Origin: Mesorhizobium sp. M7A.F.Ca.US.008.03.1.1
GTDB taxonomy: Bacteria > Pseudomonadota > Alphaproteobacteria > Rhizobiales > Rhizobiaceae
Direction: 5' to 3'
Length of the DNA stretch: 64,000 nucleotides
Assembly (NCBI RefSeq): GCF_003997495.1
Contig: NZ_RZRU01000022.1
Span: 1 to 64,000, forward strand
Positions 49,399 through 58,310 of this stretch are shown here, piece after piece (position 1 is the stretch's first letter; each line of letters opens with the position of its first letter). The position numbers and the translations under genes are program-made. Below the pieces are notes generated by a model. That model saw only the letters and a program-made list of their open reading frames with translations. It ran no database searches and was not told where the DNA came from.

Positions 49399-49456
49399 AC
49401 TCGCTTCCGGAGAATGGCAAAAACATGGCAGCCGGAGCCTGTCATGCCTGCAGAGC

Positions 49457-49936
49457 TCAGCCGGGCAAGGGCACCGTCAGTCCGACCTTGACCCGGTCCA
49501 TGGCAACAAACGTTCGGAACTTGCGGACATTGTTGCTGTCGAAAAACAGTTTTCGCGTCAGCGCCTCATAGGCGCCCATGTCGGCCACGGTGATGACCAG
49601 AATGAAATCGGCCTCGCCGGTGACATAGTAGCATTGCTGGATTTCAGGGGTCGCCGAGAATTGCCGCTTGGCCGCGTCGATCAGTTCGGCGCGTTCACTC
49701 TCGAGTTCCACCTCGACGAAGATGGTGATCGGCTGGCCGACCGCTGCCGGCTCGATGATCGCGACATTGCCGGCGATGACGCCGTTCTGCTCCATGCGCT
49801 TGATGCGGCGCTGCACCGCCGGCGCCGACAGGTTCACCGCCTCGCCGATCAGCCGCTGCGGCGTGGTGTTGTCGCGCTGCAGGATGGCAAGAATGGCGAG
49901 ATCGAAACCGTCGAGCGAGGGTGGCGATGGAGGCAA
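49457..49936 (-). CDS. Lrp/AsnC-family transcriptional regulator
   Basis: The 159-residue protein has an N-terminal helix-turn-helix (LAILAILQRDNTTPQRLIGE and VNLSAPAVQRRIKRMEQNGV) and a RAM ligand-binding domain (VTGEADFILVITVADMGAYE). Lrp-type proteins sense amino acids. The start is TTG at 49936 with AGGGA upstream. It is divergent from the diaminopropionate ammonia-lyase operon, so it probably regulates it in response to an amino acid. The 220-base gap between them contains dispersed repeats (50030-50133). Confidence 0.92.
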   Translation of the reverse strand: MPPSPPSLDGFDLAILAILQRDNTTPQRLIGEAVNLSAPAVQRRIKRMEQNGVIAGNVAIIEPAAVGQPITIFVEVELESERAELIDAAKRQFSATPEIQQCYYVTGEADFILVITVADMGAYEALTRKLFFDSNNVRKFRTFVAMDRVKVGLTVPLPG

Positions 49937-50029
49937 TGGAGATATCCCTGGCGAAACAAACTTGCATTTGGGAGGCCATATTACAGCGCTCCTTGCGCCA
50001 ATCCTGCAATATATTCTCGCTGAATGTCA

Positions 50030-50133
50030 GAGCATGATGACGAAAAGTGTGAAGCGGTTTTCGGACGACATCATGCTCTCTATCTCTTTGATTTAGAGAC
50101 GGATTCAGATTTCGGGTCGATTCGACCCGAAAT
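50030..50133. repeat. Two adjacent palindromic repeats upstream of the diaminopropionate lyase gene
   Basis: Left: GAGCATGATGACGAAAAGTG to GGACGACATCATGCTC (50030-50078), the same family as at 42095-42151. Right: ATTTCGGGTCG-ATT-CGACCCGAAAT (50109-50133), exact eleven-base arms. Both are typical of Mesorhizobium dispersed intergenic elements; either could separate the operon from its promoter or carry a regulator site. Confidence 0.65.
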
Positions 50134-50157
50134 CATCCGGCTCTAGGGAGACCGCCA

Positions 50158-51366
50158 GTGTTCCTGCTCAACCGCAATGCTTTGCATCGCCTGCCACTCG
50201 ATCCGGCCGATGCCGATACCCTTGGCGTTGCCGGCGCCGACACGGTCGAGCGTTTTCTTGTCCATCGCGACAATCACCGGATGACGCCGCTGCATGCGCT
50301 GCCGGCGCTCGCCAGCGAATTCGGCCTTGGCGCCATCCATATCAAGGATGAAGGCTTTCGCCTCGGCCTCGGCAGCTTCAAGGCGCTTGGCGGCGCCTAT
50401 GCCGTCTTCCGCCTGGTGCTGGAGGAGGCCGGCAGCCGGCTTGGCCGGCCCGTCGATGTGGCCGATCTGGATCAGCCCGACGTGCGTGCCGTTGCCGCGG
50501 CGATGACATTTGCCTGTGCGACCGACGGCAACCATGGCCGCTCCGTCGCGCAAGGCGCGCAACTCGTCGGTGCGCGGGCGGCGATCTTTGTCCATGCCGG
50601 CGTCAGCGAGGAGCGCATCGCCGCGATCGCCCGCTATGGCGCCGAAATGATCCGCGTCGACGGCAATTATGACGATTCGGTCAGGCAAGCTGCTCAGGTT
50701 TCGGCCGAGAAGGGCTGGACCGTGGTCTCCGACACCTCGTGGTCGGGCTATGAGCGCATTCCCGGCCTCGTCATGCAGGGTTATACCGCGATCGTGCGCG
50801 AAGCCTTGGGCCAACTCCCTCGGACGCCAACCCACGTCTTCGTGCAGGCCGGTGTCGGCGGCATTGCCGCCGCGCTGGCCGGACATCTTGCCATCGTGCT
50901 CGGGGATGCCAGGCCGACCTTCATCGTGGTCGAGCCGGCGCGTGCCGCCTGTGTTTTTGCAGCCGCCCAGGTCGGGCGCCCGCTCAAGGTCGCGCACGGC
51001 CGGCCGACGGTGATGGCCATGCTCGAATGCTACGAAGCCTCGCCCGTCGCCTGGCGGGTGCTGGCGCGCGCCGCCGATGCCTTCATGACGGTGGATGAGG
51101 ACGACGCCGTCGCGGTGATGCGGCGGCTGGCGCGGCCGGCCGGCGGTGACCCGGTGATCGTCGCCGGCGAAAGCGGCGGCGTCGGCGTTGCCGGGCTGAT
51201 CCGGGCGGTGGCCGAAAACAAGGCCGAGCTTGGACTTGGTGGCAAATCCCGGGTGCTGGTGATCAACACCGAAGGCGCCACCGATCCGCATCGTTATGCC
51301 GAACTGGTTGGCATGAGCCCGGCCGATGTGCTGGCCGGCAAGATGCCGGCCGAGGCAACGGCATGA
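50158..51366 (+). CDS. dpaL: Diaminopropionate ammonia-lyase
   Basis: DpaL is a fold-type-II PLP enzyme that degrades 2,3-diaminopropionate to pyruvate and ammonia. The 402-residue protein has IKDEGFRLGLGSFKALGGAY with the PLP lysine (GSFKALGG), TDGNHGRSVAQGAQ, DTSWSGYERIPGLVMQGY, the glycine-rich phosphate loop QAGVGGIAAALAGHL, and ESGGVGVAGLIRAV. These match diaminopropionate ammonia-lyase rather than threonine synthase. The start is GTG at 50158 with AGGGAG seven bases upstream. Its stop overlaps the next gene by four bases, so it heads a catabolic operon. Confidence 0.93.
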   Translation: MFLLNRNALHRLPLDPADADTLGVAGADTVERFLVHRDNHRMTPLHALPALASEFGLGAIHIKDEGFRLGLGSFKALGGAYAVFRLVLEEAGSRLGRPVDVADLDQPDVRAVAAAMTFACATDGNHGRSVAQGAQLVGARAAIFVHAGVSEERIAAIARYGAEMIRVDGNYDDSVRQAAQVSAEKGWTVVSDTSWSGYERIPGLVMQGYTAIVREALGQLPRTPTHVFVQAGVGGIAAALAGHLAIVLGDARPTFIVVEPARAACVFAAAQVGRPLKVAHGRPTVMAMLECYEASPVAWRVLARAADAFMTVDEDDAVAVMRRLARPAGGDPVIVAGESGGVGVAGLIRAVAENKAELGLGGKSRVLVINTEGATDPHRYAELVGMSPADVLAGKMPAEATA

Positions 51367-52588
51367 TCGCCATCGATGCAAAGCGCCTGCTCGGCCGTAT
51401 CCGAGAACTTGGTGCTGTTGGCCGTGATGGCGAGGGCAGGCTGATCCGGCTGGCCGCCTCCGACACCGACAAACAGGGCCGCGACCTCTTCGTCGGCTGG
51501 CTGCGGCAGGCCGGGCTCGATATCGCCATCGACCTGGTCGGCAACATATTCGGCATCTGGCAAAGCCCGGAAAACACCGGGCAGGCACCGCTGCTCATCG
51601 GCTCGCATATCGACACCGTCATCGATGCAGGTATCTATGACGGCTGCTACGGCGTGCTTGCCGGGCTGGAGGTGATCGAGACGCTCAAGGCATCGGACTT
51701 TTCGCCGTCGCGCCCGATCGCGGTCGCCGCGTTCACCAATGAGGAGGGTGTACGCTATACCCCCGACATGATGGGCTCGCTGGTCCACGCCGGCGGCATC
51801 GATGCCGAAACGGTGCTGGCGGCTGTCGGCACCGATGGCAGCGTGCTCGGGCAGGAACTCGCCCGCATCGGCTATGCCGGCGACCGGGAGCCCGGCTTCC
51901 TCAAGCCGCATGCCTATCTCGAACTGCATATCGAACAGGGGCCGGTGCTGGAGCGCGAAGGTTTGCCGATCGGCGCGGTGGAGAATCTGCAAGGCATCTC
52001 CTGGCAACGCGTCACCATCGACGGCGTCGCCAACCATGCCGGACCACGCCGATGTCGATGCGCAACGATGCCGGCCACGCCGCGGCCCGGGTCATCACTT
52101 TCCTGCTCGACCGGACCAAAGCCTCGAACGCGCCGACTGTCGCCACCGTCGGTACAATCCGCTTCGAGCCGAATGCCATCAACGTCATCCCTTCGCGCGC
52201 CGTCTTCACCATCGATCTGCGCGACCCCGACGAACAGCGCCTGCAGGCGGAGGAGGCGGCGCTTGCCGCCTATCTCGAGGAGCTTGCCGCCGCCGAGAAC
52301 GTGTTCATCTCGGTCGAGCAACTGGCCCGCTTCGAACCGGTGATCTTCGACCGGCGCATCGTCGAACAAATCGAGGCCGCCGCGAAACAGCGCGGCCTTG
52401 GCGTCAGGCGCATGACATCGGGCGCCGGCCACGACGCGCAGATGCTGGCGCGTATCGCGCCTGCGGCGATGATCTTCGTGCCGAGCGCCGGTGGTATAAG
52501 CCACAATCCGCGCGAACACACTGATGACGCCGAGCTTGTTGCCGGCGCCAACATCCTGCTTGATGTGGCCGCGCAACTGGCAAAGTAG
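51363..52588 (+). pseudogene. Zn-dependent hydantoinase/carbamoylase family amidase, frameshifted (single-base deletion near 52042)
   Basis: The first part (51363-52042) encodes an M20-type amidase of the AllC/N-carbamoyl-amino-acid hydrolase group: LLIGSHIDTVIDAGIYDGCY, VAAFTNEEGVRYTPDMMGSL, ELHIEQGPVLEREGLPIGAV. At GVANHAG the frame is lost; reading resumes one frame over as TTPMSMRNDAGHAAARVI and continues to SGAGHDAQMLARIAPAAMIF and a normal end. Family members read ANHAG-TTPMS here, which would need one extra C between 52042 and 52043. All other domains look intact, so this is either a recent inactivating deletion or a sequence error. If intact, the protein would be about 408 residues. 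Confidence 0.88.
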
Positions 52589-52606
52589 GTCAGGAGGGGC
52601 AGCAGA

Positions 52607-53828
52607 ATGTCTGAACTCGATCGTGATGCGCTGAAGCAGGAAATGATTCTCTGGCGGCGCGATCTGCATGCGCATCCCGAATTCGGCTTCGAGGAGAAGC
52701 GCACCGCAGCCTTCGTCGCTGCCAAACTGCGTGAGTTCGGCCTCGACGATGTCACCGAAGGCGTCGGCGGCACCGGTGTCGTCGGCACGCTGAAGCGCGG
52801 CAGCGGCAACCGGTCGATTGCGCTCAGGGCCGACATGGATGCGTTGCGCATATCAGAGCAGTCGGGCGCACCCCACCGTTCCGGCAATCCCGGCATCATG
52901 CATGCCTGCGGCCATGATGGCCACACCACCATGCTGCTCGGCGCGGCAAAGCTGCTGGCGGAGCAGGGCGGTTTCGACCGTGCGGTTCGTCTTCCAGCCG
53001 GCCGAGGAATGGGGCAGGGGCGCGCTCGCCATGCTCGACGATGGGCTGATGCAGCGCTTTCCCTTCGACGAGATATTTGGCCTGCACAACATGCCCGGCC
53101 TGCCCATCGGGCATTTCGAGACCCGTGCCGGCCCCATAATGTCGGCCGAGGATATCTTCGAGATCGTGCTCAAAGGGCTCGGCGGTCATGCCGCGCGGCC
53201 GCATGCGGGCAACGAAACGCTGGTCGCCGCCTGCGCGCTGGTCACCAATCTGCAGACCATCGTCTCGCGCCGGCTGAGCCCGGCCGACATATCGGTGGTT
53301 TCGGTGACCGAGCTGATCACCGACGGCACCCGCAACGCTCTTCCCGGCCTTGCCCGCATTCTCGGCGATGCGCGCAGCTTCCGTCCCGAGGTCAGCGCCG
53401 AGATCGAACGGCAGATGCGCATCATCACCGAGGGCACCGCCGCCGCCTACAATGTCACCGCCGAAGTCCGTTACAGCAGGGAGTTCGTGCCGCTGCGCAA
53501 CGATGCCGAGCTGGTCGATGCCGCATTCGCCGCCGCGCGAGGCGTCTTCGAGCCCGGCAACATCGCCGTCGCCCGCGAGCCGATGACCGCCTCCGAGGAT
53601 TTCGCCCGGTTTCTCGATCATGTGCCGGGCTGCTTCGTCTTCCTCGGCAATGGCGAGGGCTCGGCGCCGCTGCACAATTCCAGTTACGACTTCAACGATG
53701 AGGGGCTGTTGTTCGGCACGAATTTCCATGTCGCCGTGGTCAGGCAAAGACTGGCTGGCGATCGCCGCTGGCCCAACACCACCGCTACCGACAGCCAGCT
53801 CCCGGGTCTATTGAAATTGCCGGGATGA
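52607..53828 (+). pseudogene. M20-family aminoacylase/hippurate hydrolase, frameshifted near 52978
   Basis: The frame from 52607 reads ILWRRDLHAHPEFGFEEKRT, LRADMDALRISEQSGAPH, HACGHDGHTTMLLGAAKLLA and EQGGFD; it then shifts by one base and continues as VRFVFQPAEEWGRGALAMLD, GLHNMPGLPIGHFETRAGPI, GLGGHAARPHAGNETLVAAC and TASEDFARFLDHVPGCFVFL. These are the metal-binding and dimerisation motifs of M20 amidohydrolases. Family members usually have G-T between FD and V, so a five-base loss (GGCAC) or a one-base gain would explain it. The intact protein would be about 405 residues. It follows the amidase gene and presumably deacylates an amino acid in the same pathway. Confidence 0.87.
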
Positions 53829-54220
53829 TGGTCAAGACAAGCTTGTGACGGACCGGCGACCGATAGGGCTGTGCGCGTCGGTACGTTTTTAACAAAGACA
53901 ATCCTCCGATGACGCCAGGGAAAGACTCAGCTACCTTCCGCTGTGCGGCGGACCTAATTATCCGCTTGGCCGGCGCTTCATTCCTCCTCCCAAGCGGCGC
54001 CGGCCTTCTTCCCCAAAAACCCGTCCGGGGCGCCACAGCGGCATGCGGCGGACACAAACCTCGCAAACGCCAAGTTCCGCCTCCGGTGCCTCGAGAATGC
54101 ATCGGGGAATCGCTGGCGAAACCATGGCCGCCCTCCATCTTCGACTGCCCGCGTGGACGATTGGCAAGGGAACCAAAGGGGGTTTCCCCGGTTGGTTCTG
54201 CTCCAAAGGAGTGTTGCACC
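53829..54220. other. Intergenic region with no recognised gene
   Basis: About 390 bases between the frameshifted hydrolase gene and a small gene at 54221. Open frames pass through in both directions, but none has domain character or a ribosome binding site. The only signal I can support is AAAGGAG near its right end, which serves the small gene. Confidence 0.4.
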
Positions 54221-54394
54221 ATGTTCCGTCTGCTCGTCGCCGGCGCCTTCGCCTATGTCACCTATCGTATCGCCAGGAAGATGATCGAAAACGTGCCCGA
54301 TACGGTCGACCTGCTGCTGTTGCCACCGTCGCAATATGATCGCGAGACCTTGCGGCGGCAGTCGGCCGACATGGGTGTCGATCCGCAACGCTAA
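54221..54394 (+). CDS. Small hypothetical protein with one membrane-like helix
   Basis: A strong AAAGGAG site nine bases upstream of the ATG marks a 57-residue protein starting MFRLLVAGAFAYVTYRIARK, with a short hydrophobic helix, then VPDTVDLLLLPPSQYDRETL and a polar end. No known domain is recognised. The frame is open far upstream to 53909, but that part lacks coding character. It may be a small membrane-associated protein; nothing nearby indicates its role. Confidence 0.6.
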   Translation: MFRLLVAGAFAYVTYRIARKMIENVPDTVDLLLLPPSQYDRETLRRQSADMGVDPQR

Positions 54395-54483
54395 AGACAC
54401 GGATGTCGCGCTTCGGCTTGTCGAGCACGAGGCCAGCCTCGCATCGACGTTGCGAACAAAGCAGAAACGATGCTTGATGGGCG

Positions 54484-56577
54484 ATGAACCTCGCCACCGC
54501 TGATTCGACCTTTCGGGAACCGACCGTCCAGCCTGCCTATCTCGCCCGGCTGAACGACGCCCAGCGCCAGGCCGTCGAGCATGGCGACGGCAAGATCGCC
54601 GGCCCGCTGCTGGTCATTGCCGGCGCCGGATCTGGCAAGACCAACACGCTGGCGCATCGCGTCGCCCATCTGATCGTCAAGGGGGCTGACCCGCGCCGCA
54701 TCCTGCTGATGACTTTTTCGCGCCGCGCCGCGTCCGAAATGGCCAGGCGCGTCGAGCGCATTGCCGGCGAGGTGCTCGGCCGCGATGCGGCTGTCATCAC
54801 CGATGCGCTGACCTGGGCCGGCACCTTTCACGGCATCGGCGCGCGGCTGCTGCGCGACTATGCGCTGGAGATCGGCCTCGACCCGGCCTTCACCATCCAT
54901 GATCGCGAGGATTCCGCCGACCTGATGAACCTGGTCCGCCACGAACTAGGCTTCTCGAAGACGGAAGCGCGCTTCCCCACCAAGGGAACCTGCCTTGCCA
55001 TCTATTCGCGCGCCGTCAACGCACAGGCGCCGCTCAACGAGATATTGGGTTCCGCCTTTCCCTGGTGCGCCGGTTGGGCGGAGCAGCTGAAAGAATTGTT
55101 CGCCGGTTATGTCGAGGCCAAGCAGGCGCAAAACGTGCTCGATTACGACGATTTGCTCCTCTATTGGGCGCAGATGGCGGCGGAGCCCGAGATAGCAGCG
55201 CATCTGGGTGGGCGTTTCGACCATGTGCTGGTCGACGAATACCAAGACACAAATCGCCTGCAGGCTTCGATCCTCATGGCGCTGAAACCCGATGGCGCCG
55301 GGCTGACGGTGGTCGGCGACGATGCGCAATCGATCTATTCGTTCCGCGCCGCCGAGGTGCGCAACATCCTCGACTTCCCCAACCAGTTCGCGCAAGCCGC
55401 CGATGTGGTGATGCTGGAGCGCAATTACCGCTCGACCGAAACGATCCTGGCTGCCGCCAATGCGGTGATCGGCGAAGCCTCGGAGCGCTTCACCAAAAAC
55501 CTGTGGTCGGAGCGCAAATCCAGCGACCGGCCCAAACTGGTGAGCGTGCGCGACGAAGTCGAGCAGGCCAATTTCATCTGCGACACGATCCTGGCCGAGC
55601 GCGAGGCGGGCACAGCTCTGAAATCCCAGGCGGTGCTGTTTCGCGCCTCGCATCACAGCGGGCCGCTGGAAATCGAACTGACGCGGCGCAACATTCCCTT
55701 CGTCAAGTTCGGTGGTTTGAAATTTCTCGATGCCGCTCACGTCAAGGATGTGCTGGCGGTGCTGCGCTTTGCCGAGAACCCGCGCGACCGGGTCGCCGGC
55801 TTCCGCGTGCTGCAATTGATGCCGGGCATCGGCCCTTCGGCCGCCGCACAGATCGTCGAGACCATGACGACGGCGCTGGATGAGGCCATGGGGCTGGCCG
55901 GCTGGCGTCCGCCGCAACGCGCGGCGGATGACTGGCCGGGCTTTGTCTCGCTCTATTCCGGTCTGCGCGCCGGCGCCAAATGGCCGGCCGATCTCGAACA
56001 GATCAGGCTGTGGTATGAGCCGCATCTGGAGCGCATCCACGAGGACGCGACGACGCGCCGGGCCGACCTGTTGCAACTGGAGCAGATCGGCTCGGGCTAT
56101 GCCTCGCGCGAGCGCTTCCTCACCGAACTGACGCTCGATCCGCCGGACGCCACCAGCGACCAGGCCGGGCCGCCGCATCGCGACGAGGACTATCTGATCC
56201 TGTCGACCATCCATTCGGCCAAGGGCCAGGAATGGAAGAACGTCTTCGTGCTCAACACGGTCGATGGCTGCATCCCGGCCGATCTCGGCGTCGGCACCAA
56301 GGAAGACATCGAGGAGGAGCGCCGGCTGCTCTACGTGGCGATGACGCGGGCCAAGGACAATCTCAACCTGGTCATGCCGCAGCGATTCTTTCCACATGGC
56401 CAGGCGGCGCGCGGCGACCGCCATCTCTATGCCTCGCGCACCCGATTCATCCCGGCATCGATCCTTGCCGCATTCCAACAGGTGTCGTGGCCGAGCGCAC
56501 AGGCGGTACAGGGCAGGGCGGCGCGGCCGGAGGTACGCGTCGACATCGGCGCGCGCATGCGCGGCATGTGGAAATAG
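54484..56577 (+). CDS. UvrD/PcrA/Rep-type superfamily 1 DNA helicase
   Basis: The 697-residue protein has all SF1A motifs: Q motif region LNDAQRQAVEHGDG, Walker A VIAGAGSGKTNTLAHRVAHL, Ia LMTFSRRAASEMARR, II VLVDEYQDTNRLQ, III VVGDDAQSIYSFRAAEVRN, IV around VMLERNYRSTETILAAANAV, V TIHSAKGQEWKNVFVLNT and VI RRLLYVAMTRAKDNL. It unwinds DNA 3' to 5' with ATP. Compared with UvrD (about 720-780 aa) it lacks the long C-terminal extension and is a separate group common in Alphaproteobacteria. It is read in the same direction as dapB, 17 bases downstream. Confidence 0.92.
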   Translation: MNLATADSTFREPTVQPAYLARLNDAQRQAVEHGDGKIAGPLLVIAGAGSGKTNTLAHRVAHLIVKGADPRRILLMTFSRRAASEMARRVERIAGEVLGRDAAVITDALTWAGTFHGIGARLLRDYALEIGLDPAFTIHDREDSADLMNLVRHELGFSKTEARFPTKGTCLAIYSRAVNAQAPLNEILGSAFPWCAGWAEQLKELFAGYVEAKQAQNVLDYDDLLLYWAQMAAEPEIAAHLGGRFDHVLVDEYQDTNRLQASILMALKPDGAGLTVVGDDAQSIYSFRAAEVRNILDFPNQFAQAADVVMLERNYRSTETILAAANAVIGEASERFTKNLWSERKSSDRPKLVSVRDEVEQANFICDTILAEREAGTALKSQAVLFRASHHSGPLEIELTRRNIPFVKFGGLKFLDAAHVKDVLAVLRFAENPRDRVAGFRVLQLMPGIGPSAAAQIVETMTTALDEAMGLAGWRPPQRAADDWPGFVSLYSGLRAGAKWPADLEQIRLWYEPHLERIHEDATTRRADLLQLEQIGSGYASRERFLTELTLDPPDATSDQAGPPHRDEDYLILSTIHSAKGQEWKNVFVLNTVDGCIPADLGVGTKEDIEEERRLLYVAMTRAKDNLNLVMPQRFFPHGQAARGDRHLYASRTRFIPASILAAFQQVSWPSAQAVQGRAARPEVRVDIGARMRGMWK

Positions 56578-56594
56578 CCGCGGGATAGCGCCCC

Positions 56595-57374
56595 ATGTCG
56601 AAACCACCGGTCAGGGTCGCCATCGCGGGTGCGCTGGGCCGCATGGGCCGCCAGATGGCGAACGCCGTGCAGGGCGACGCGCGGCTGGCGCTCGCCGCCC
56701 GCTTCCACCGGCCGGGCAGTGTCGGCCAAGGTCTGGTGAGCCGTGACGAGGCGCTCGCCGTGGCCGAAATCGTCATCGATTTCACCACGCCGGCTGCCTC
56801 GGCAGATCTGGCCAGGATTTGCGCCGAGCGCGGCGGGCCGGCCCTGGTCATCGGCTCTACGGGTTTCGATGCCGCTCAATCGGCTGCGATCGCCGACGCC
56901 GCGAAAACAGTTCCCATCGTGCGCTCCGGCAGCTTTTCGCTCGGTCTCAACATGCTGGTCGGACTGGTCGAGCAGGCGGCGCGTGCACTCGATCCCGATG
57001 ACTGGGACGTGGAGATTGTCGAGGCGCATCACCGCTACAAGGTCGATGCGCCATCGGGAACGGCGTTGATGCTGGGGCATGCCGCGGCCGGCGGACGCGG
57101 CATCGATCTGGAGACGGTCGCAAGGCGCGCACGCGATGGCACCATTGGCGCGCGGCCTCCCGGTGAGATCGGCTTCGCGGTGCTGCGTGGCGGCAGCATC
57201 ATCGGCGAACACAGCGTGAGCTTCTGCGCCGACGGCGAGCTGGTGACCTTGTCGCATGCGGCCGGCGACCGCGTCATGTTCGCCCGCGGCGCCATCGCCG
57301 CCGCGCTCTGGCTCGAGGGACGCCTGCCAGGCGAATACGACATGCGCGACGTGCTGGGTCTGAACGGCTCATAG
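56595..57374 (+). CDS. dapB: 4-hydroxy-tetrahydrodipicolinate reductase DapB
   Basis: DapB reduces the product of DapA with NAD(P)H on the way to diaminopimelate and lysine. The 259-residue protein has the nucleotide motif VRVAIAGALGRMGRQMANAV, the STGF motif (VIGSTGFDA), and the substrate-binding motif EIVEAHHRYKVDAPSGTAL with the catalytic H-H and K. The length is slightly short of some relatives (about 270). It may be a second DapB in this genome, since the housekeeping copy in Rhizobiales often lies elsewhere; I cannot tell from this window. Confidence 0.93.
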   Translation: MSKPPVRVAIAGALGRMGRQMANAVQGDARLALAARFHRPGSVGQGLVSRDEALAVAEIVIDFTTPAASADLARICAERGGPALVIGSTGFDAAQSAAIADAAKTVPIVRSGSFSLGLNMLVGLVEQAARALDPDDWDVEIVEAHHRYKVDAPSGTALMLGHAAAGGRGIDLETVARRARDGTIGARPPGEIGFAVLRGGSIIGEHSVSFCADGELVTLSHAAGDRVMFARGAIAAALWLEGRLPGEYDMRDVLGLNGS

Positions 57375-57770
57375 CAGGGCCGATTTGTCGCCCCGGAGTG
57401 GATGTCCGGCCCATACCCTCGTCCACCTTCGCACCCCTAGAAAGCGTCTGATGCGGCCAGACTGCTTCAAACCGAACCGTTCAGTTCGATTTCTGTTGAC
57501 GCACTGTGTAGCAGATAGTGAACGCCGGCCTGGTGAATGATCGCGGCCGGTGATGGGCACTTCTGTGTAACTGTCTGATTTTAAAGGTTTAAAATTATGA
57601 CCGCGGAGACCCTGTGTCAAATTTCAAGGCCTGGATTCGAGCCGCGGGGGAACATCTTCGTGATTGGAATCCACGACAGGGCAAACCCATCTCGGGGTGG
57701 TCCGAGCGACGCGAAATTCCTCCCAAGGGCACGCCACTAGACGGACATGACAAATACTGGAGTGCTTAAA
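57375..57770. other. Intergenic region with an AT-rich palindrome
   Basis: About 400 bases before the small secreted protein genes. It contains the inverted repeat ATTTTAAA-GG-TTTAAAAT (57578-57595), a likely operator or promoter component, and otherwise no gene I can support. A stretch near 57640-57660 resembles a tRNA T-loop only superficially. Confidence 0.45.
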
Positions 57771-57974
57771 ATGACCAAGATCGCTCTTACCGCCGTCGCC
57801 ATCCTCGTTGCCACGGGCACTGCTTTTGCCGGCAGCGACAACTATGGCTCGGCCAACGCCAATCAGCCTGCCGTCGCTGTCGACCATTCGATCACCGCTT
57901 CGGTCTCGAAGTCGACGCAGACCGTCCAGGCCCCAGCGTCGCAGGGCGCTGACCGCAATCTCTTCGGCCGCTGA
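57771..57974 (+). CDS. Small secreted protein, DUF680-like (copy 1)
   Basis: The 67-residue protein has a signal peptide (MTKIALTAVAILVATGTAFA) and a mature part of about 47 residues beginning GSDNYGSANANQP and ending QGADRNLFGR. The signal region is nearly identical at DNA level to copy 2 (58022-58249). Short secreted proteins with this start occur in Mesorhizobium and I recall them as DUF680; the function is unknown. The start at 57771 has AGGAGTGCTTAAA-like sequence (GGAGTGC) upstream. Confidence 0.78.
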   Translation: MTKIALTAVAILVATGTAFAGSDNYGSANANQPAVAVDHSITASVSKSTQTVQAPASQGADRNLFGR

Positions 57975-58021
57975 TCGCGACTGCCGATATCAACCTAACC
58001 TTGAACTCAGGAGTAATTAAA

Positions 58022-58249
58022 ATGACCAAGATCGCTCTTACCGCCGCCGCCATCCTCGTTGCCACGGGCACTGCTTTTGCCGGCAGCGACAACTATGGCT
58101 CCTACAATGCCAACCAGCCGGTTGCGAACCAGTCCGTGTCCAACATCGACACCACGCACACCGGCTCGATCCCGAAGTCCGTAAAGACGCAGGGTGATGC
58201 CAATGCCAACGTGCCGGCTCAGTCGGGCCAGGGCATCTGGGGTCGTTGA
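58022..58249 (+). CDS. Small secreted protein, DUF680-like (copy 2)
   Basis: The 75-residue protein has the same signal peptide as copy 1 (MTKIALTAAAILVATGTAFA) and a mature part beginning GSDNYGSYNANQP and ending PAQSGQGIWGR. CAGGAG lies about nine bases upstream of the ATG. It is 48 bases after copy 1 and is followed by a good terminator (58272-58306), so both are probably in one transcript. The mature peptides are hydrophilic, asparagine- and serine-rich and probably unfolded. Tandem duplication is evident from the near-identical 5' halves. Confidence 0.8.
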   Translation: MTKIALTAAAILVATGTAFAGSDNYGSYNANQPVANQSVSNIDTTHTGSIPKSVKTQGDANANVPAQSGQGIWGR

Positions 58250-58271
58250 TTTTCTGAAGTCTGCGACCACA

Positions 58272-58306
58272 AAGAGCGGTGGGCTTTGCCCGCCGCTCTT
58301 GTTTTT
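58272..58306 (+). terminator. Rho-independent terminator after DUF680-like copy 2
   Basis: AAGAGCGGTGGGC and GCCCGCCGCTCTT form a 13-pair stem (one G-T pair) with loop TTT and a GTTTTT tail, starting 22 bases after the stop codon of copy 2. Confidence 0.9.
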
Positions 58307-58310
58307 ATGC

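Noticed and set aside
52970..52985. Programmed ribosomal frameshift in the M20 hydrolase gene
   Set aside because: There is no slippery heptamer or adjacent stimulatory hairpin visible, and a small indel explains the change.
53909..54220. Longer version of the 57-residue protein
   Set aside because: The added 104 codons lack coding character, while a strong AAAGGAG site precedes the internal ATG at 54221.
57625..57700. Possible tRNA or tRNA remnant (GGATTCGAGCC resembles a T-loop)
   Set aside because: I could not fold acceptor, D and anticodon arms around it, and no integrase or other att-like signs are nearby.
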